Shown: positions 8,793 through 15,978 of the stretch, piece by piece | How positions within the stretch are numbered: position 1 is the first letter of the stretch | Layout: the number at the start of each line of letters is the position of its first letter | Assembly: GCA_002840435.1 (NCBI GenBank) | Contig: PHAT01000005.1 | Coordinates: 100,460-164,459, forward strand | Length of the DNA stretch: 64,000 nucleotides | Direction: 5' to 3' | Source: Deltaproteobacteria bacterium HGW-Deltaproteobacteria-6 | GTDB lineage: Bacteria > Desulfobacterota > Syntrophia > Syntrophales > Smithellaceae | The notes under the pieces: generated by a model | The model's database searches: none | What the model was told of the DNA's origin: nothing | Seen by the model: the letters and a program-made list of their open reading frames with translations, nothing else | Program-made: the position numbers and the translations under genes

Positions 8793-9632
8793 TATATCTT
8801 TCTTGTGCAGGTGATAGAAACGCTCGTTTGGATACTGTTCTTTCCCGGGATCTTTTACCCTGACCGGTTCATCAAACATTCCTTTGAGACCTGTTGCATC
8901 CGGTTGATATTTTTCTTTAAACATAAATTCCCGATTAAAAAGACTGTACTTGCTCCCTGAATGGCTTTTTATGTTGATCGGTTTATAGGTATTAACCGTT
9001 TCTTCGGCGTAATTGATAAAACTTTTCATTTTAAAACTGTTCATCTCTCTTCCGAAATGGGAGATATACCGCCATGTCATATCGCCGTCTTCTTCACCGA
9101 TCCCCAGCAGCCGTTCATCAAAATACCCTAATTCGTCAATTTCCGCCCTGCTGATCAGAAAATGTGACCACGATTTATTAATCAGGAAGGATCGACCCTT
9201 GTTTTTTCTGATGGCCAGGCAGATACTGTTCATAAATGAAGCATCATTAATCATAATATCATCATTAATCAGAAGAATGTAGTCGTGAGAGGCATTGATG
9301 ATAATACTGTTCCATAACTTCGATAACCCTCTGAACTGAGGAAACATGACAGGGTAGATTTTTTTATGGCAGGCAGCAAACTCTAAGATCCGTCTGCGAT
9401 AAACTTCATCAAATGCCTGCTCATGCTCGCCGTTGATCGCAACGATGACTTCGGTTTCCGGCGCGTACTCTTTCAGCCGGGACAGTAAAGGAACAAAATA
9501 ACGATCGAAGCGGTTTCCAAATGTGGTGATCCCGATGGAAACATTCTCCCCTGTCTCCGAGTCATTTCCTCCTCTGAAAGAATCAAACAGCTGTCCCGGA
9601 ATTTTTTTAGCAATTTCTTTTAAGGTTTTCAT
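8790..9632 (-). CDS. GT2-like glycosyltransferase
   Basis: A 280-residue GT-A-like protein: VSIGITTFGNRFDRYFVPLL at about residue 31, VIVAINGE, then FRGLSKLWNSIII, a NN-type LLINDDIMIND metal site, and DELGYFDERLLGIGEEDGDMTWRY, the acceptor-side acidic segment of family 2 transferases. It belongs to polysaccharide assembly. Its start overlaps the stop of the upstream gene by 4 bases (ATGA), so the two GT2 genes are translationally coupled. The C-terminus may have been shortened by a frameshift (see 8690-8792). Sugar specificity is not evident. Confidence 0.78.
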   Translation of the reverse strand: MKTLKEIAKKIPGQLFDSFRGGNDSETGENVSIGITTFGNRFDRYFVPLLSRLKEYAPETEVIVAINGEHEQAFDEVYRRRILEFAACHKKIYPVMFPQFRGLSKLWNSIIINASHDYILLINDDIMINDASFMNSICLAIRKNKGRSFLINKSWSHFLISRAEIDELGYFDERLLGIGEEDGDMTWRYISHFGREMNSFKMKSFINYAEETVNTYKPINIKSHSGSKYSLFNREFMFKEKYQPDATGLKGMFDEPVRVKDPGKEQYPNERFYHLHKKDI

Positions 9633-10444
9633 TTTCCGAAATCTTTCTTATTCAATCCATTTTCACAAAATACGGGAATTTTCTTCCGAAAAAAATATTC
9701 CGTGTTTTGGCCTTCACGCCAGTGCTTGTCTCCCATGGCCTTCGGGTGCCAGAGATGCAGCATCCGGGAGCTTTTAATCACCGAAGCGCCGCGAAATCCC
9801 GCCATCACTAAACGCAAAGCAATATCCTGATCCTCACCGCCCCAACCGACATAGTTTTCATCATACCCATTAACCGATTCAATATCCTTTTTGTGAATGG
9901 AAAAATGGCCGCCGAAAGTCTGCTTCCGGGCAGATGCCAGCCGCAGCTTCCGCAAAATTCCATAACGGACAAATTCACGATGTTCCTTCAAAATGGGATC
10001 TTCCGGTAATTCCGCGTATATGTTTTCCAGTAAATCAGGAGAAATCGGGCCGGAAAATATTTTTCGGGCCTGCTCTTCTGTTGAATATTTACATCGGCCG
10101 GCTGCAAACCACCCGGGCCTGGCCGCGTCGACATGACTTTTTATCGCACGAGGCAGAACGGCAAAATCGGCATCCAGAAAAATCAGATAATCGCCGGTAG
10201 CATGCCGGATCCCGTTATTTCGGCACGCGGCACGGCGGGCACCGTCCCGGGGATACCAGGCATGAACAACCGGGAAAGGATAATGCCCGGCAAGCTTCTT
10301 CACTTCATTTACTGCCGTCTCGCTGGAACCATCGTCTGCAACAACCACTTCATCAAAATCATCTTTGCAGCTTTTAAGGGAATCAAGACAGCATTTCAGA
10401 TAGTCCGTCTTTTCATAAAAACAAATGATAATGCTCGTCTTCAC
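9629..10444 (-). CDS. GT2 glycosyltransferase with C-terminal galactosyltransferase-like domain
   Basis: A 271-residue protein starting with TSIIICFYEKTDYLKCCLDS and VVADDGSSE (donor binding), LIFLDADFAVLP (DxD) and a C-terminal GGHFSIHKKDIESVNGYDEN-like segment followed by WGGEDQDIALRL. The last part is the Glyco_transf_7C type pattern (GG-x-x-x-x-x-x-x-x-x-x-NG[YF]-D with W-G-x-E-D) found in beta-1,4-galactosyltransferases and chondroitin/teichuronic acid polymerases. A role in adding Gal or GalNAc to an envelope glycan is plausible but not proved. It is coupled to the downstream GT2 gene by an ATGA overlap. Confidence 0.82.
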   Translation of the reverse strand: MKTSIIICFYEKTDYLKCCLDSLKSCKDDFDEVVVADDGSSETAVNEVKKLAGHYPFPVVHAWYPRDGARRAACRNNGIRHATGDYLIFLDADFAVLPRAIKSHVDAARPGWFAAGRCKYSTEEQARKIFSGPISPDLLENIYAELPEDPILKEHREFVRYGILRKLRLASARKQTFGGHFSIHKKDIESVNGYDENYVGWGGEDQDIALRLVMAGFRGASVIKSSRMLHLWHPKAMGDKHWREGQNTEYFFRKKIPVFCENGLNKKDFGK

Positions 10445-10538
10445 TTACTATTCCCCAATCTCTTGAACGGCGTTAAAGCGTGACCGTCATATTGTTGCAA
10501 AAGCCTCAATGACTGAGCGCCTGTCGTCTTTTTCGGTT

Positions 10539-11387
10539 CTATCGGGCCATTTTTGCCGCATCCAGAGTATTTTTCATCAGCATGGCGATGGTCATCGGCC
10601 CCACACCGCCGGGCACGGGCGTGATATAGGATGCCTTGGCAGCAACCTCATCAAAAGCGACATCGCCGGCCAGCTTGCCGTTTTCCAGGCGGTTGACACC
10701 GACGTCTATAACGACCGCGCCTTCTTTAACCATGTTCGCCTTAATCATGTGCGGTTTTCCCACGGCGGCAATCAGCACATCGGCCCGCGAGGTTACCACC
10801 GGCAGATCTTTTGTTTTGGAATGGCACATCGTGACCGTCGCGTTTTGTGCCAGAAGCAGAAGCGCCATGGGTTTGCCGACAATGTTGCTGCGTCCGACAA
10901 CGACCGCGTCCTTTCCGGAAAGTTCAATACCGGTTCGGGTTATTAATTCCATGATGCCGCGAGGCGTGCAGGGAACAAACAGCGGCGAGCCGGTAACCAG
11001 ACCGCCCACATTATAAGGGTGAAAACCATCCACATCTTTGTGCGGATCAATTGCCGCAATGATTTTATCGGTGGCAATATGCCCGGGCAGCGGAAGTTGA
11101 ACCAGAACGCCATGGATGAGCGGATCCTGATTCAGATCGTTGATTAACGCCAAGAGCTTCTCTTCGCTTGCATCAACGGGCAATTTATACTCGCGCGACA
11201 GAAAGCCGACTTCCGCGCAGGCTTTGGCCTTTCTTCCCACGTAAACCTGCGATGCCGGGTCTTCGCCAACCAGCACAACCGCCAAACCGGGGACAATACC
11301 TGTTTTCGCCTTGAACGCCCGAGTTTCTTCACGAACCGCGCTACGGATGTCCTGCGCTATCTTGTTGCCATCTATGATAATTGACAT
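10539..11387 (-). CDS. folD: bifunctional methylenetetrahydrofolate dehydrogenase/cyclohydrolase FolD
   Basis: A 282-residue protein of normal FolD length. Catalytic-site YVGRKAKAC (Tyr and Lys of the cyclohydrolase site), VQLPLP, the [10 protein letters not shown] signature and the Rossmann motif [14 protein letters not shown] are all present, ending with [15 protein letters not shown]. It interconverts 5,10-methylene-THF and 10-formyl-THF in the cytosol, supplying one-carbon units for purines and, in anaerobes of this kind, linking formate to the methyl branch. Start ATG 11387 has GGGAAGG upstream. It stands alone, with no clear terminator between it and the glycosyltransferase genes. Confidence 0.95.
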   Translation of the reverse strand: MSIIIDGNKIAQDIRSAVREETRAFKAKTGIVPGLAVVLVGEDPASQVYVGRKAKACAEVGFLSREYKLPVDASEEKLLALINDLNQDPLIHGVLVQLPLPGHIATDKIIAAIDPHKDVDGFHPYNVGGLVTGSPLFVPCTPRGIMELITRTGIELSGKDAVVVGRSNIVGKPMALLLLAQNATVTMCHSKTKDLPVVTSRADVLIAAVGKPHMIKANMVKEGAVVIDVGVNRLENGKLAGDVAFDEVAAKASYITPVPGGVGPMTIAMLMKNTLDAAKMAR

Positions 11388-11816
11388 GCCTTACCTTCCC
11401 ATAGTCTTTATTTTTAATCAACCACCTCGCAGCAAACTGTCGAGGCGTTCAAATGAACGCTTCATATCACAACAAGCTGCGGCGAATTAACGCGCGTCCC
11501 GCAACAGCGGGATTAAAATCCTTTAATTTACAAAATGAAAAACAGGTTACAAACAGAAGGTGCGCCGGTGTGTGCTACAAACCCGGCGCACCTGGCAACA
11601 AGCCTGGTCCACTGTTATCGCTATTTTAACACCCCTGTAATCTTCAAAACCTTCTGCACTCCCGCAGGAGATGCTTATTTTTTAAAACTTTGCGTCAATC
11701 CCAATATTTATCACTACTTCTTACGAACGGGGGGAATCATAAAGTAAAAACAAGGCACTGGCAAGTAAAAAGAAGTTGACACCCCTTGAAATAACGCCAT
11801 TCAAATCGATATCCGC
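11388..11816. other. divergent intergenic region with a strong inverted repeat
   Basis: This 429-base region separates folD (minus) from the AMP-binding ligase (plus). It contains a perfect 11-bp inverted repeat (11558-11593), a small hairpin TCCCGC-AACA-GCGGGA near 11498, and a TTGACA at about 11774 that could be the -35 of a promoter for the ligase. A 70-codon open frame across 11535-11747 has low-complexity, non-family-like composition and is not called as a gene. Confidence 0.4.
11558..11593. repeat. perfect 11-bp inverted repeat with 14-base loop
   Basis: AGGTGCGCCGG at 11558-11568 is matched by CCGGCGCACCT at 11583-11593. In RNA this would form a very stable stem, but no T-tract follows on either strand, so it is not a standard intrinsic terminator. 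It could be an operator, an attenuating leader structure or a processed RNA stem. Function unknown. Confidence 0.6.
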
Positions 11817-13331
11817 TTGAAAAAAAATGTATTCTTTGTTAAGGAACGGCAAAACTTACAGGAGAATATAAAGACGATTACTCTAGCCCGGCTTTTAGAA
11901 GAATCTGTTCAAAAATACGCTGACCGGCCTGTCCTGATTTCTGACAACCAACGCGTTACCTACAGGCAATTGCAATCAGCCGTTCAGGCTGCCGCGCAGT
12001 CATTGAAAAGCATGGGAATGGAAAAAGGCGATAAAGTAGCCCTCATGCTTCCCAATATTCCTGAATTTGTTTATTACTATTTTGCCGTCGTCCAATCCGG
12101 AGCTGTCGTCGTTTTACTGAATACCTCGTCTACATCAGCCGAACTATGCTATCTTTTGAATAACAGCGACGCAAAGATTCTCATCACTTATCCGTCAGGA
12201 GAAAAAAAATACCGGGAAATCAAAGATCAAATTTCGTCGTGTCATTCCACCTGCGTCATTGACTCAGGAGAGATTCACATCGACAAGGATCCCCATATGA
12301 CCGTCCGTAAAGATAATCTCCGGGCAGAGGCCATTAACCCTGATGATCCGGCCCAGATTATTTATACGGCGGGATTAACCGGCAAATCGCTCGGAGCTGT
12401 CCTTACTCATCGCAATCTATGCTCGCAGCTCGACATGGTTCACCCCATATTTCGCCGATCTCCGGACGATGTCGGACTTTGTCTGATTCCCCTGTTTCAC
12501 TCTTTCGGAGCCACGGTGAACATGCTCAACGTCATTCAGGCCGGCTGCTCAACGGTCATGATGGATCGGTTGACCATGGACAGCCTGTTCTCCACTATTG
12601 AAAAAGAAAAAATAACTTATATCTGCGCCGTCCCCCGCCTCTATATGGGAATGGTCTTTTATGAAAAAGCAGCAAAATATGATTTGAGCTCACTTAAGCT
12701 TTGCGTCACCGGCGGCTCGGCCATGCCTCCCGAATTCATACCCGTTTTTGAGCAAAAGCTCGGTGTCCGTATTCTGGAAGGCTATGGGCTCACGGAAGCT
12801 GCTCCTTGCTGTTCTTTCAACAGGATGGAATGCGTCGCCAAACCCGGTTCCATCGGCACTCCCCTCATCGGCATTGACGCCAAAATTGTTGATGATGAAG
12901 GACGGGAGCTGCCGCGCAATCAAATTGGAGAAGTAATTGTCCGGGGCGAAAACGTCATGAAGGGCTACTATAAAGATGACATGGCCACCGCTTCAGTAAT
13001 CAGGGACGGCTGGCTTTATACCGGAGATCTGGGCAGAATGGACGAGGAAAATTATATTTTCCTGACGGGCCGTAAGAAAAGAATGATCATCACCAGCGGC
13101 TTTAATGTCTATCCGCGCGAAGTGGAAATGGTGCTGGAAATGCATCCGGCTGTGCTGAACTCACGTGTATCAGGCAAAGAAGACTTGATGCGCGGCGAAG
13201 TGGTGAAAGCTCAGATTGTTTTACGCAGCGGACTTCATCCGGATGAAAAAGAAATGATCCGTCACTGCAAAATGTATCTATCTCCTTATAAAGTGCCACG
13301 CGAAGTGGAATTTGTAGCGTCCTTCGAATGA
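11817..13331 (+). CDS. AMP-binding acyl-CoA ligase-like protein lacking the C-terminal catalytic lysine region
   Basis: A 504-residue member of the ANL (acyl-CoA synthetase) superfamily. The phosphate-binding loop reads YTAGLTGKSLGAVLTH (usual form YTSGTTGKPKG), A5 is EGYGLTEAAP, A7 is GWLYTGDLGRMDEE and A8 is GRKKRMIITSGFNVYPREVE. The protein stops after SPYKVPREVEFVASFE. The following A10 segment with the invariant Lys (P-K/R-T-x-x-G-K), present in the Acs at 20146, is absent and not found in other frames downstream. Adenylation may therefore be impaired. The only start in frame is TTG 11817 with no Shine-Dalgarno; a CAGGAG at 11859 suggests that translation might begin further in. Family role: fatty or aromatic acid activation. 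Confidence 0.75.
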   Translation: MKKNVFFVKERQNLQENIKTITLARLLEESVQKYADRPVLISDNQRVTYRQLQSAVQAAAQSLKSMGMEKGDKVALMLPNIPEFVYYYFAVVQSGAVVVLLNTSSTSAELCYLLNNSDAKILITYPSGEKKYREIKDQISSCHSTCVIDSGEIHIDKDPHMTVRKDNLRAEAINPDDPAQIIYTAGLTGKSLGAVLTHRNLCSQLDMVHPIFRRSPDDVGLCLIPLFHSFGATVNMLNVIQAGCSTVMMDRLTMDSLFSTIEKEKITYICAVPRLYMGMVFYEKAAKYDLSSLKLCVTGGSAMPPEFIPVFEQKLGVRILEGYGLTEAAPCCSFNRMECVAKPGSIGTPLIGIDAKIVDDEGRELPRNQIGEVIVRGENVMKGYYKDDMATASVIRDGWLYTGDLGRMDEENYIFLTGRKKRMIITSGFNVYPREVEMVLEMHPAVLNSRVSGKEDLMRGEVVKAQIVLRSGLHPDEKEMIRHCKMYLSPYKVPREVEFVASFE

Positions 13332-13392
13332 TTTCAATAGATTATCCTGACCTGCGGGACAATCCCCTTTTTAGCTGAATCCATTTCGGAAT

Positions 13393-15039
13393 TTATGACT
13401 TCCCGGCAGACACCATTTCTATCAATGACGGATCATACTCCGGCGGTTTCTCAAAACCCAGAAGATTAAGAAGTGTCGCCGCGATATTGGACAGACCTTT
13501 TTCCCGGACATCCGCCATATGATATTCGCCCTGATACAGGGGATCATAAATGATAAAGGGAACCGGATTCAGGCTGTGCGCGGTCTTTACCGATTTCGTC
13601 CCCTTCTTGTCTATCGTAAACATTTCATCCGCATTACCATGGTCTGCGGTGATGACGGCAATGCCGCCTATCTCCTTTATGACATCCAGCAATTCTCCCA
13701 CGCAGCGATCCGCTGTCTCCACTGCAACTATGGCTGCATCCATCTGACCTGTATGCCCGACCATGTCACCATTCGGAAAATTCAGCCTTCCGAATCTGTA
13801 ATGGCGGCTCCTGAGCAGATCAATGACGGCATCTGTTATCTCTTTTGCCTTCATCTGCGGGGCGCGGTCAAACTCAATGCGGTCGGAAGGGATCTCCACA
13901 TATTTTTCCAGTGATGCGTCGATATAGCCGGAACGGTTACCGTTCCAGAAGTAAGTCACATGACCGAATTTCTGGGTTTCGGATACGGCAAAGGTTTTTA
14001 CCTTTGCCGCACAAAGGTACTCGCTGATGACATGGTCGATCGCCGGAGGTTGCACCAGAAAATGGGGAGGGATATGGGCATCCCCGTCATATTCCATCAT
14101 TCCCGCATAGAATATGTCTGGAAGAGGACCTCTTTCGAATTCAGAGAATTCCTTCTCGGAAAATGCTCTGGATATCTCTATGGCGCGATCACCCCGGAAA
14201 TTGAAAAAGATCACGGCATCCCCGTCTTTGATCGCCCCAACGGGCGTCCCCGAACCATCGGCGATAACAAATGCCGGCAGATACTGATCGGTGGCCTTCG
14301 GGTCTTCCTCGTAAAAGGTTGTCACGGCCTCAGAAGCGGATGGAAACTTCCTCCCCTCTCCCAGAACATGGGCATCCCATCCCCTCTTCACGATACTCCA
14401 GTCGGAATTGTACCGGTCCATGGTTACCTTCATGCGTCCGCCGCCTGAAGCGATGGCGTAATCAAGGCCTTTCTGCTGCGATATGTCTTTTAGTTTCTCC
14501 TCTGTCGGTTTAATGTAATCAAGCGCCGTCCTCTCTCCCACATCCCTTCCGTCCAGAAGGGCATGGATTCTGACCTTGCTTAAATTCAGCTCGGCGCATT
14601 TGTCGATCATAATAAATAACTGTTCAATGTGGGAATGGACATTCCCGTCGGAAAGCAGCCCGATGAAATGGATCGTTCCACCATTTTGAGATTGCTTCAC
14701 AATATTATCCCAGACACCGGACTGAAAGATCCTTCCCGTTTTGAGCGCCGAATTGACAAGTCGGGCGCCCTGGTCAAAGACCCTCCCGGCCCCGATGGCA
14801 TTGTGCCCGACCTCGCTGTTCCCCATGTCATCATCCGAGGGCAGTCCGACTGCTGTACCATGGGCCGCGAGCCTGGTGAAAAGATCGGATTTGAACAATT
14901 GATCCAGATTGGGTGTATGAGCTTTGTAAACAGCATTCGTTTCATCCGCTTTGCCCAAGCCTATGCCGTCCATGATGATCAACAGCAGAGGGCCTTTTCT
15001 GCCCTGAAAGGATTTTAATTTCTTAAGTTTTAATAACAT
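13393..15039 (-). CDS. gpmI: 2,3-bisphosphoglycerate-independent phosphoglycerate mutase
   Basis: A 548-residue cofactor-independent phosphoglycerate mutase of the alkaline phosphatase superfamily, normal length. LLIIMDGIGLG supplies the first metal-binding Asp, DDDMGNSEVGHNAIGAG carries the phosphorylated Ser, and ITADHGNADEMF plus HSLNPVPFI supply the metal ligands in the C-terminal part. It interconverts 3- and 2-phosphoglycerate in glycolysis and gluconeogenesis in the cytosol. The start at 15039 has GAGGAAGGA upstream. The downstream neighbour on the other strand converges on it, with no clear terminator between. Confidence 0.95.
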   Translation of the reverse strand: MLLKLKKLKSFQGRKGPLLLIIMDGIGLGKADETNAVYKAHTPNLDQLFKSDLFTRLAAHGTAVGLPSDDDMGNSEVGHNAIGAGRVFDQGARLVNSALKTGRIFQSGVWDNIVKQSQNGGTIHFIGLLSDGNVHSHIEQLFIMIDKCAELNLSKVRIHALLDGRDVGERTALDYIKPTEEKLKDISQQKGLDYAIASGGGRMKVTMDRYNSDWSIVKRGWDAHVLGEGRKFPSASEAVTTFYEEDPKATDQYLPAFVIADGSGTPVGAIKDGDAVIFFNFRGDRAIEISRAFSEKEFSEFERGPLPDIFYAGMMEYDGDAHIPPHFLVQPPAIDHVISEYLCAAKVKTFAVSETQKFGHVTYFWNGNRSGYIDASLEKYVEIPSDRIEFDRAPQMKAKEITDAVIDLLRSRHYRFGRLNFPNGDMVGHTGQMDAAIVAVETADRCVGELLDVIKEIGGIAVITADHGNADEMFTIDKKGTKSVKTAHSLNPVPFIIYDPLYQGEYHMADVREKGLSNIAATLLNLLGFEKPPEYDPSLIEMVSAGKS

Positions 15040-15060
15040 TGATATATTCCTTCCTCTAAT

Positions 15061-15090
15061 CCTTCAGCCTTCAGCCTTCGGTCTTCAGCC
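15061..15090. repeat. CCTTCAG heptamer repeats after the crotonase stop codon
   Basis: The stretch holds three or four imperfect tandem copies of CCTTCAG (one degenerate as CGGTCTTCAG). It begins directly at the stop codon of the minus-strand crotonase gene. A related array follows the next gene stop at 15942-15970, and a different GGTTCA-based array follows the S1 gene at 31096. Short tandem heptamers of this kind are intergenic; no function can be assigned. Confidence 0.6.
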
Positions 15091-15872
15091 TATTTACCTA
15101 TAAATGTGGGTTTTCTCTTTTCCAGAAACGCCTTCATGCCTTCCTTCTGATCCTGCGTACTGAAACATTGTGAAATTGCCGAGAGTTCCAGTTTCACACC
15201 GCCTTCCAAGGGCATATCAAAACCGAAGTTCATTGCGTTTTTCGCCATCTTCAGAGCAAATCCCGGCAGTGCGGTGAATTTTTTACCCAGTTTATCCGCC
15301 TCCTCCAGAAGATTGGCCAGCGGCACCACTTTGTTGACCAGTCCGATCTCATAAGCCCGTTGAGCGTTAATCTGGCCACCGCTCAGGATTAATTCCTTGG
15401 CAATCCCCATTCCGACCAGCCTGGGCAGTCGCTGTGTGCCGCCCCAGCCGGGAAGAATACCGATTAAAATTTCCGGCTGGCCAAACATGGCATTTTCCGA
15501 AGCAATACGAATGTCGCAGGCCATGGCGATTTCCGTACCGCCACCCAGCGCAAAGCCATTCACGGCGGCAATCGACGGTTTGCCCATCGTCTCCAGAAAA
15601 CGGAGCGTTTGCTGCCCCAGTTCCATCAATTTCATAATCTCAACCAGTGTGGAATTCTGCATTTGTGAAATATCCGCGCCCGCCACAAAAGCTTTCTCTC
15701 CCGCACCGGTCAGGACCAGGGCCTTGACGGCTTCGTTGGTGTCGCACTCATTCAGCGCGCAGGACAGTTCACTCATCACATCATAACTCATCGCGTTTAA
15801 CACCTTGGGGCGATTAAACGTAATCCTGGCAATACCATCATTTACCTCCAAAAGGATATGTTTATAGTCCAT
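15090..15872 (-). CDS. enoyl-CoA hydratase/isomerase family protein (crotonase)
   Basis: About 260 residues, the standard crotonase length. VFVAGADIS-like KAFVAGADIS forms the oxyanion-hole loop, and the two catalytic glutamates are in FGQPEILIGILPGWGG and GIAKELILSGG, so hydratase activity on short-chain enoyl-CoA is likely. It belongs to beta-oxidation together with the Etf and acyl-CoA dehydrogenase genes nearby. The start is placed at ATG 15872 because GGGAG lies 6 bases upstream and because the longer frame (to 15923) would run back through a transcription terminator hairpin at 15897-15930. Substrate specificity (crotonyl-CoA or a ring-derived enoyl-CoA) is open. Confidence 0.9.
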   Translation of the reverse strand: MDYKHILLEVNDGIARITFNRPKVLNAMSYDVMSELSCALNECDTNEAVKALVLTGAGEKAFVAGADISQMQNSTLVEIMKLMELGQQTLRFLETMGKPSIAAVNGFALGGGTEIAMACDIRIASENAMFGQPEILIGILPGWGGTQRLPRLVGMGIAKELILSGGQINAQRAYEIGLVNKVVPLANLLEEADKLGKKFTALPGFALKMAKNAMNFGFDMPLEGGVKLELSAISQCFSTQDQKEGMKAFLEKRKPTFIGK

Positions 15873-15896
15873 AGAATTCTCCCGATGTTGTTTATG

Positions 15897-15930
15897 AAAA
15901 AGCCCCTTGTCCGGCTCGGACAAGGGGCTT
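15897..15930 (-). terminator. intrinsic terminator of the EMO gene
   Basis: A 14-bp perfect stem, AAGCCCCTTGTCCG / CGGACAAGGGGCTT, with a 3-base loop; on the minus strand it is followed by five T residues. It lies 49 bases downstream of the EMO gene and just upstream of the crotonase ribosome binding site, so these two genes are separate transcription units or coupled only by read-through. Confidence 0.9.
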
Positions 15931-15941
15931 CAATGAAATAT

Positions 15942-15970
15942 CCTTCAGCCTAATGGCCTTCAGCCTTCAG
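15942..15970. repeat. CCTTCAG heptamer repeats after the EMO stop codon
   Basis: Three CCTTCAG units, the first separated from the other two by TAATGG-type spacer bases. The array starts 9 bases after the EMO stop codon and precedes the terminator. It is the same unit as at 15061-15090. Confidence 0.55.
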
Positions 15971-15978
15971 TCTGATTC

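Noticed and set aside
11535-11747. 70-codon open frame between folD and the ligase
   Set aside because: It runs through the perfect inverted repeat, has no ribosome site and no recognisable protein features.
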